Of a DNA stretch of 64,000 nt, positions 55,976 to 64,000 are shown piece after piece. Position 1 is the stretch's first letter. Each line of letters begins with the position of its first letter. A program made the translations under genes and the position numbers. This stretch comes from Mugil cephalus (taxonomy: Eukaryota; Chordata; Actinopteri; Mugiliformes; Mugilidae): NCBI RefSeq assembly GCF_022458985.1, contig NC_061779.1, positions 17,777,001 to 17,841,000 of the forward strand, given 5' to 3'. Under the pieces are notes generated by a model. That model did not search any database and was not told the origin of the DNA. It was given only the letters and a program-made list of their open reading frames with translations.

Positions 55976-58900
55976 AATTTATGAAGAGGAAAGGATGTCT
56001 GTGATTGTGCATCTCTGGGAAGTTAACATACGTGTGAGCGATGTTGTCACGTAATGCTACCAGTTACGAAATGATGAGAAGCCCTTTGAGTTTAAATGAG
56101 AACTCACTTAAATAATGATCAAAGCGTTTTCCCACCATGCCCTGAAGACTAGATTGTCTCGTTATGTGCATGGCATGACTAACTAATTACTATATTGCCT
56201 CAATCAGCTTCTATCATCCTCCTATCAGACTGTTCCACATCCACACCGCTGTGATATGTAACAGAAATAGTTATAGACATAATGACCTCATATTTTGTGG
56301 CTTTGGGTGTACTAAACAACAAAGATGATGTAATGTATTGACATTCACTGTATAGATAATGAACATGAACCCTGGATGGGGATTCATTTTACAAGCACCA
56401 CTCCTTGGTGACTAAACGCATTATTTCTGACTGCATTTTAGTCATTTCCAAATTGCAATAGGCTGTTCATAACAAACAAGAACATTCTGCCAAAAGTCAT
56501 GTTTGCCTTGTCAATAGCAGATTCTCCCCTCTCAGAGAAGTAGACGTTGATGTGGACACTGCATAAATAATTAAAGGACTAATGAATGCACCAAAAGCCG
56601 TTGGAAATAATGTCACAATGTAGAGACATGTACAGTTAATTCCAATAAATAATTTGCACCTGCATTATTAAAGCCCTCTATCCACACTTGGCTGTTCTGA
56701 TCTGAATTTAATTCTAGATGACTTGGAGAAAAAAACACATGTTTTTTTTTTTGTAATATTTACCTTTCCCTCCAGCACTATCTGAATACCAGGGCTGTGT
56801 AATCAGGCCATAGAGTCCATGTTAGATCCACAGAGACGAGCATCCCATCCAAACATAGCCAGTGGAAAAGTGTTTCCGCTCCAGCAGAGCCCCGGAGCGA
56901 GGCTTTTCCTTTCACTGCTCGGCCCTCCCAGAGAGGCTGTCAGCCAGAAAAGCACCTGTCTTTCTGTCTGTCTGTTTTACCACAGACCGTCTTCCAGATT
57001 TTTCCTCCTGACTTCAGTGGCAAGAAAGCTAAGGAATTAGTCACCTGTACCCAGGGGATGTTGGAGAGTATACGCTAATGTCCTGGATAGATCTTTCTCC
57101 CTCAGATCTCTTGCTTTGGCAAGCACTTATCGATGAGTGGAATAGGGATGAGATGCTGGATCCACCTCCTGCTTATAATCTCACGATATTCCCAGGCAGG
57201 AGAGACGCAGCCAACCAAAAAAACAAAGACGCAGAGAGTCTTCCCCCCGAGCTGTGCTGGAATGCACTGCTCATAGTACAATCCAAACCCTTGCTTTTAC
57301 CCTTTTTGTTCAAGGTGAGAAAAAAAGCGGTCGGATCTTAAAATGTAAAAAAAATCAGTTATATCCATTAGCTTGTACTCCAAGAGGCAGATTTGTCGAT
57401 CAGTCCGTCGCAGATTCCCCGGTGTACACCATAGTAATGTCCAGAATGTGTTAGAGAGAGGTCAGTGTGTCCGGGCAGCGTTCAGGCCCATGTCTCCCCT
57501 GGGGGCACTAATGGAACAGGCCTTCACTTTCCACCTTTCTCATCAGTCTCTGTACGCCTGGCTCCAGCTGCCATTGACTTGTAAATGGAGCACAGGTCTC
57601 CAGTTTGTCCCTTGACATGCTGAACCCTAAATCACTGGAGATGGCGTGACTGGAGCAGATTATTGGAGAGTGTGTGTGTCCAGTCACCATGACATATGTG
57701 ATCACTGTGACATTTGTGATCACCAGTACTTATATGTGCTGGGGTGGGGGGGGGGTGTTGACTCAGCAGTGCGGGAGGAGGTCCTTATTATAAGACAGTT
57801 CATCAGATGGAGAGATCCCAGGTAATAATTGGGCTTTAGGACGAAGGAGCTGTGTACGGCATCATCTCTATGCCCTTCAGTCCCACATCGTTCACTGACG
57901 GTGACCTGAGGAGAGAGAGAAGGGATAGAGTAATAGATGAGAGAGGGAGCGAGATGGGGTTAGAGTAGAAGGAGTAGGAGAGGGAAGTGTGGGGGATGCG
58001 TTCGTGAAAATAAACATATCCTCAGCAGAGTGGCAACAAGGAAATTCTCATTAACATAGCAACAAGCCTCTGATGTCTTATCGTGCTCCTGTGCAGTGCC
58101 TGATGCTCTTTACATCTCTGTTATTGCATTAACATAACAGTTGCTTTAATAAAGCCTTCGCAAAAAGCAAGTGGTATTTTTACGTCTCGCCCTCCTGTTT
58201 TCAGATTCAAGAGTAGCTGTAATGACATTCCTCTGTTTTTGCTCTCCAAATCACAAATGAGCAAAGGAAATTCTTAGTGCGAATTACAATTCATTGCAAA
58301 GCCCCAGCGCTGTTGAAATTACTCTAAAATGTTAAGGACGGCGCAGATTTGCTTCAATTCACTGTGGTCTCTGAGGGAACTTGTCATAAGGACATGATGC
58401 CTCCCCGTGTGTCACTGTATGTGATCCGTGTAATCTCTTTAGAGGAACATGTCGGTCGCTCTTCAAGGTTGTTTCAGTAAGAGGTGCCTTTACTTTGTTA
58501 TGACACCGCGTCAACAGAAACCAACAATCACACCATGCGTGTGTATCACGCAGGATTATGCATTTTTTTTAATGATGCACAATATTTCAAGCTCACGCTT
58601 CAGGTTTCATTTTAAGTTTCTTGTACCATACACTGACATTTGCGTGTGTGTGTGTGTGTGTGTGTGCAACAGTAAGAAACAGATGTGCTCCGTGTTGAAC
58701 ATGCAGACATCTTAACGCATAAACAAATGACCAAAAGGCTGTTAGACTTTAGTGTTCACAGCAGCAGCTTTTTAGAGTAAAAGTTAAAGACTGTGCTTCA
58801 ATGAGTCACTAACTGGCATCACTATAACCTTAACTATGCGTTTTTATTACAACAATTCATTCTAACTTAAATTACTCAGCAAACGATAACAGTTTTCAAT

Positions 58901-60267
58901 CCACTGCATTCAGTGAAACATAGATGTCTGGCGTTGAGTTCTCTTTGCTGCCGTAAAGGCTTTTCTCGGCTTAGTGCTGTAGAAACCAATAAGTATAGAG
59001 TGCCCCATCAAAACTGAGCAGAGCTCACCATGCAGAGTAAACACAGATGCTCCGGAGCTGGTCTGTTCACCACAGTGTCCCCTCTCCTTTCCACCTCTGC
59101 AACAATCTAGGTCGACTGATTCAAACTGCGGTCTTATCTCGTGCTTCCTCCAGCAGTAATCCAAAGAATTAGGGTTGCATGTTGATGAACATGCGAGGGC
59201 CACACAACAGACATATGTTCGTCCCTTCCTTAGTGCCAGACGTGAAGAAGTCCACAAAGATTAGTCATGTCAGGGGTGCTGCTTGGATTCTTCTTCTGTC
59301 CCCCTTTGTCCCCCTTTCCTGTTATCCATCCATGTAGAATGTTGTGTGAATACTCCTCATACAACCAACTCTCTGTTGCGCTGCCTCCGTGCCTAACTGT
59401 CTGGATAGGAGTGCAAACCATCACACTCTTGGTATCTCTTTATCTCCCGCTCTGCTCCCCTCCTTCTCCCTCACTCGTTCCCTCTCTCTCTCTCTCTCTC
59501 TCACTGCGGAGGTTTGCAGTGCTCCCCCATTCCTGATTGGTCTTCTGTAATAGACTTAACCCTTTCCCGCCCAGTGAGGGGAGGTATTTCCTTTTGTTCT
59601 GACTTTCTCCTCTGCTCTCTGTCAGCGAATGTAACATCCAATGTGAGGCTGTAGTGATTCAAAAAAAAAAAAAAAAAGGAAAAAAAAAGCTTCTACTACT
59701 ACTGCACAGGGACTTTAGATGTCACTGCGCTGAACAGAAAACCTGCTGCAGACACAGATAGGCAGACTGTTGAGGAGAAAGCAGCAGGAAAGGCTGGGAT
59801 GATGTATTAATTAGCGCTGTCACACCGTAATGAACAAGTAATGTGTTTGTGTGCCAGGGGCGACTGATGAGGATGGAGAGCCAGCAGAGAGAGGCAATAT
59901 TTTTTTGTATTGATGTTGCGCAAATGCATAGGTCTTCGTGTGCATGTGCACGTGAGCTTGAGAGACAGCCAGACTGACGGAGAGGCCACGCATTCTTGTG
60001 CACTGCGAGTGGGAGCAATGGATTATGCGGGAAAGAATAAAATCAGAAAAGAAGAGATAGGGTGTAGCGGCTCTGATTGATAGTTTCAATTAAGTTGCTC
60101 CGTCAGATCCGTGAGAGGTTAACCACACTCTATCTTTTGTCAAGGCTCATTTGTCAGGTGCAATTATTGCCAGAGGGCATCCTGGTGCCCGCCTGCAGTA
60201 AAGAAGATGACAGCAACTGTCACTCTGGCATGACAATCTGAAACTAAAGATTAAAGAAAGGAGAAAA
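55976..60267. other. Region upstream of gpr22, no recognised coding gene
   Basis: It is expected to hold the gpr22 promoter and 5' exons. I see simple repeats (GT at 58643-58666, TC at 59481-59502, A-runs at 59660-59688) and a G-run near 57745. The 87-codon frame at 57078-57341 has no recognised domain. No cog5 exon was recognised. Confidence 0.45.
58643..58666. repeat. (GT)n microsatellite
   Basis: A pure dinucleotide run of about 24 bp. Confidence 0.95.
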
Positions 60268-60800
60268 TACACCCTCTTAGAACTTTGTTAAGAACAGCTG
60301 TACACCTGCTTTCTCATGCAATTATCCGCTAGGTCAGTCATGTGGTAGGCGTGCAATGGATACGCTTATGCAGATACAGGTCAGGAGCTTCAGTTAAAAA
60401 CACGGTGGTATAATCGTTGGTGCCAGGTGGACTGGTTTAAGTAATTCTTCTACGCACAACAGTCGGTCAGTGCTAGCATGCCTGTCTGTGTACACACTGT
60501 TCCTGGCCTCTTTCAAAGGCTACTCCCCACAGGTGGGGGACAAGTCTTTTGACTTGTCCCTCGATATGATATTGAATTCAGTGTTCTCCTGATCCCCGCT
60601 GTCATAGATGTGGACCCAGTGGCCCACCTCTGGGATCAGCTAGAATGGGGTGTGCATGAAATTCAACCATATGTACCAACCAACATTTACCAGAATCTCA
60701 AAGGAATGTTTCCAACATTGAATATATGAGGCTGTTTTGAGAGCGTAGCACAGCCCGACCCAGTATTAGTGGGGTTCTCCTAATAAACTTCTTGATGATT
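60268..60800 (+). mobile_element. Tc1-like deletion derivative with ACTTTATTAGG-type ends, copy 3
   Basis: The left end contains GAACTTTGTTAAGAACAGCT then GTACACCTGC, shared with copy 1 (GGAACACCTGTACACCTGC). The right end reads GGGTTCTCCTAATAAACTTC, the inverted counterpart. The interior (for example ACCAACATTTACCAGAATCTC) is decayed transposase-like sequence. Confidence 0.65.
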
Positions 60801-60911
60801 TAAGTTTTGTTCTTATTTTTGGTGATAGCACTCTGTCAGGCGGTTGTTTCTGCTAGCTCTAAGGCATTGTCAATATTAAGATCAAATGAGATTTTTAATT
60901 TTAACATTTGT

Positions 60912-61225
60912 CAGTGGTTAGCACTGATCCCTCCCAACGAGAAGGTCCGGGTTCGAGTCCAGCCTTTCTGGGTGGAGTTGCATGTTCTCCCTGTGTCTGC
61001 GTGGGTTTTCTCCGGGTACTCCGGTTTCCTCCCAGCTACTAAGACATGCTCCTTAGGCTAATTGGTGATTCTAAATTGACCTTAGGTGTGAGTGTGAGTG
61101 TTTTTTTGTCTCTGTATTAGCCCTGCGATAGATTGGCGACCTGTCCACACCGCCTCTCGCCTGATGACAGCTGCAATAGGCTCCAGCAACCGCCGCGACC
61201 CTAGTGAGGATGATCATGGAAATGT
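60912..61225 (+). mobile_element. tRNA-headed SINE, copy 2, nearly full length
   Basis: A-box-like GTGGTTAGCACTGAT, B-box GGTTCGAGTCC, body with TCTGCGTGGGTTTTCTCCGG, GGCTAATTGGTGATTCTAAA and the tail CCCTGCGATAGATTGGCGAC ... GCGACCCTAGTGAGGATGA. This is a common fish SINE layout, and its tail matches a LINE-type 3' end. Copy 1 lies at 30.7 kb. Confidence 0.8.
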
Positions 61226-61739
61226 GCTGCTCCTCTTGATGTATAAATGTGTTTTACACCCTTGATTAATTAAATAAATATTTAACAGATTATTGAGATT
61301 ATATCAGGTACAGTAATATTCGTTGATGAATGTTAACAATTTATTATGTCGTAGTACTTTGTCTAATAATTCGATGCATTCCAAGGGCAGATACTGAATC
61401 TTGCCCGTAACCTCTAAATATGGTAAAATTGTTATTCACTGACCAATCGGAGGTCACTAAACTTATGTGGAATAGGTGTGTTAGTTTGACAAAAGTATGT
61501 TGTACTCCATAGTTTTCCCTGGACCCCTGCTCAATCACACCAGCGATGGCATGTTTATTCTCCTGTCGTCATTCCACCGCTGGTTATCTAGGTTGTGTCC
61601 AGCCAATGACGTGACCCTCATTGATAACTGGAACACTTTCTGGGGAAAGCCTGGTCTGATTGGGTGAGATGGAGTTCACCCCACTTTGGTGGGTGCTGCT
61701 CTCATCTCTAGGAATTTGGACGATTTTATTAACTCCTCA

Positions 61740-63660
61740 AAACTATGACAACCCAGAGTTCAGCCCAGGAGGCAGAGCTGCAGTCTTACACACTTCTCTG
61801 TCGCTTCTCAAGAACTGTCTCACACCCAAAACTCCGTAGATATTCTGTCGGCTCCCAGATTTTTTCACTCAAAAAACAACAAAAGAGGAGTTATTCAAAG
61901 GAACTTTATACAAATCAGTTCAAATTCAGTGGTACAACAAAAGAATAGGAAAATTAAATGTGGTCTTTTAAATGTCAGATCTCTCTCATCTAAATCTTTT
62001 GTAGTCAATGATCTGATCATCAGATTGATGTATTTAGTTTGACAACGTGGCTGCAGGATGATGAATATGTCAGTTTAAATGAATCTACGCCACCAAGTCA
62101 TAGAAATTATCACGTTCCTCTGAGCACAGGCTGAGGAGGAGTGGCAGCAATCTTCCACTCTGATTTATCTGTTAATCCTAGACCTGAGCAAAGCTTTAAT
62201 TCGTTTGAAAGCCTTACTCTTAATCTTGCCCATCCAGACTGAAAAACACAGACAATTCTTTTCTTTTGTGGTGTATCTCCCCCCTGCTCCTTACTCTGAT
62301 TTTTTTTAGCAGAATTCTGAGTTTTTACGTGATTTAATGCTTAGAACAGATAAAGTCATTATAGTAGGTGATTTTAAAGTTTATGTAGTTGTCGTTCGGT
62401 GACAGTCTCTTCATTTGCATCATCATTAGATTCAATTGGTTTTTCTCAGAATGTAAACAGATCAGCTACTGTTTTAACCACACCTTAGATCTTGTCCTAA
62501 CATATGGCCCAGAAACTTAAGGTCTGACAGTATTTACTCATAACCCTCTGGTGTTTGATCATTTCGTTCGACACTTATCTGATGATGCTATGAGTACATC
62601 TCATCTCATCTCATCTCCTGTACCGCTTAGTCCTGCACTAGGGTCGCGGGGGCTGCTGGAGTCTATCCCAGCTGGACAGGTTGCCAGCCTATTGCAGGGC
62701 TGCTATGAGTACATATAAGGAGTTAATTCCTTCATTGTATATCTCAGTGCCATATGCCAATGATGTGGATGATAGCAACCACACTCAGCATCTAAACCAT
62801 CTACTTGTCTTTTGATCCCAGCCCAACTAAACTGCTCAAAGAGGTTTTTCCATTGACATTAAAACCTCTGTATTAAATCAGATAAATGTATCTTTATTAA
62901 CAGGATATATGGCATAGTCTTTTTGACTGATGTAATTAAACCTTTACTTCCTGGTTTCAGACATTGGATTTGTCTTAATACTTGTCCTACTAGATCTTAG
63001 TGCTGTATTTATGCAAAAGTAAATTATGGAGTTCCCCAGGGTTCTGTACTAGAACCAATATTATACACATTTCCCTTAGGAAATATTATTAGGAAACATG
63101 GCATAAACTTTCATTCCTATGCAGATGACTCCCAGCTATATTTATCCATGAACCAGATGAAACTAATCAGCTGGTTAAACTCCAAGCATGCCTTAAAGAC
63201 ATAAAGGCTTGGATGACCAGTCATTTTCTACTCTTAAACTCAGACAAAACAGATTTGACCCTAAACATCTCAGAGATTCATTATCCAATCACCTGATTTC
63301 TTTGGATGGCATTACTTTGGCCTCCAGTACTACTGTTAAAAAAAAAAAGGAAAAAAAAGGCCTAGTTCCATCATATCTGAAAAACCTCATTGTGTCACAT
63401 TGTGTCATATGACCCCAACAGATTGCTTCGATCTCAATGCGCACACCTATAAGTGGTTCCTAGAATTTCAAAAAATAGAATGGGAGGTAGCCTCACCTAT
63501 CCGGCTCCCGTATTACTAATCATGTCCATATAACCTGTTAAAAGGGAGTTTTATGTTTCTATCGTCGCCTTCATGCTTGCTCTGGAGGTTTCAGCCCAGA
63601 TTTTGTGAAGTGTCTTGAGACAGTTTGTTATTAACGCGATATAAATAAATCAAACTGAAT
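61740..63660 (+). mobile_element. L2-like LINE, degenerate, with internal deletions
   Basis: The order of pieces is that of a LINE ORF2. An endonuclease start KCGLLNVRSLSSKS lies near 61955 and a VIIVGDF block near 62360. Reverse transcriptase [14 protein letters not shown] and [11 protein letters not shown] lie at about 63025-63150, and GLVPSYLKNLIVS at about 63358. The 3' tail (AAGTGTCTTGAGACAG ... GATATAAATAAATC) is L2 type. Frameshifts, stops, an A-rich junction near 63340 replacing a chunk of ORF, and a nested SINE show it is dead. Confidence 0.85.
62600..62700 (-). mobile_element. 5'-truncated SINE tail inserted in the LINE, with 14-bp target-site duplication
   Basis: The 101-bp insert is the reverse complement of a SINE tail of the copy-2 type (GCCCTGCAATAGGCTGG ... 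GCGACCCTAGT) and ends in CATCT repeats at its 3' side. TGCTATGAGTACAT flanks it exactly on both sides (62586-62599 and 62701-62714). Confidence 0.9.
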
Positions 63661-63937
63661 AGAATTTAATTATCCTTACCCCTATATATTACCCCTATAC
63701 AGTATAATGTGTCTTGATGGAATCCTGGGGGCGGGGGATAACAGAGCTGTACAATCAAGGGATTAGATACCACTGATCATACTGAGATGCATCCTTCCCA
63801 TCCACTTGACATGCAGTGTGCAACAATTATTGAAGGATTAAGGCAAGCATGTACATTTTAAGCCAGTCATCAACCATTCTCGCTACTTCTACACATGGCA
63901 TGAAATGGAGCTTGGAACATGTGTTAAGATAAAATTG

Positions 63938-63962
63938 TGTGAGTGAGTGAGTGAGTGAGTGA
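63938..63962. repeat. (GTGA)n microsatellite
   Basis: About six pure tetranucleotide units near the window end. Confidence 0.95.
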
Positions 63963-64000
63963 CCTGTGCATGCAGGTCTCATGGTCTTCAGTAAGCCATC

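Noticed and set aside
57078..57341. 87-codon frame considered as a cog5 exon
   Set aside because: No similarity to COG5 as I know it and no convincing splice borders.

Overview
This window is vertebrate nuclear DNA, almost certainly from a teleost fish. The evidence is split genes with GT/AG introns, four recognisable vertebrate protein genes, and a fish-type set of interspersed repeats (L2-like and restriction-endonuclease LINEs, tRNA-headed SINEs, Tc1-like elements, hAT-like elements, long microsatellites). No bacterial, viral or CRISPR-type system is visible. The species cannot be named from the sequence.

Layout. (1) 1-14806, plus strand: the 3' part of pde3a (cyclic-nucleotide phosphodiesterase 3A), 11 exons including the whole catalytic domain and the stop codon; the 5' exons lie upstream of the window. 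(2) 14.8-20.2 kb: intergenic, with a (TAGA)26 microsatellite. (3) 20.3-36.7 kb, plus strand: slco1c1 (organic anion / thyroid hormone transporter OATP1C1), with a GC-rich non-coding first exon and 14 coding exons that join without a frame break into 690 residues. (4) 37.9-39.9 kb, minus strand: bcap29 (ER membrane chaperone/sorting protein), 7 coding exons, 238 residues. (5) 40-54 kb: no recognised protein gene; it holds nested DNA transposons, an NRF1-type promoter with a candidate orphan first exon at 43.5-43.7 kb, and long unremarkable stretches. (6) 54.6-55.9 kb, minus strand: gpr22, an intact single-coding-exon orphan GPCR of 438 residues. (7) 56-64 kb: intergenic, then a repeat cluster (Tc1-like, SINE, L2-like LINE with a nested SINE fragment).

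How it fits together. pde3a-slco1c1 matches the human 12p12 neighbourhood, whereas bcap29-gpr22 matches human 7q22, so the window joins two blocks that are on separate chromosomes in human. In human, GPR22 sits inside a COG5 intron and DUS4L lies between COG5 and BCAP29; I found exons of neither here. The genes are independently transcribed and do not form a pathway, although PDE3A and GPR22 both belong to cAMP signalling.

Most notable observations: a 78-nt frame-neutral, stop-free terminal intron in bcap29; loss of the usual extracellular-loop-2 cysteine in GPR22; the orphan NRF1-type promoter; two RFX X-box-like motifs in a pde3a intron; and several well-dated nested transposon insertions, one with a perfect 14-bp target-site duplication. 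I found no convincing novel system.
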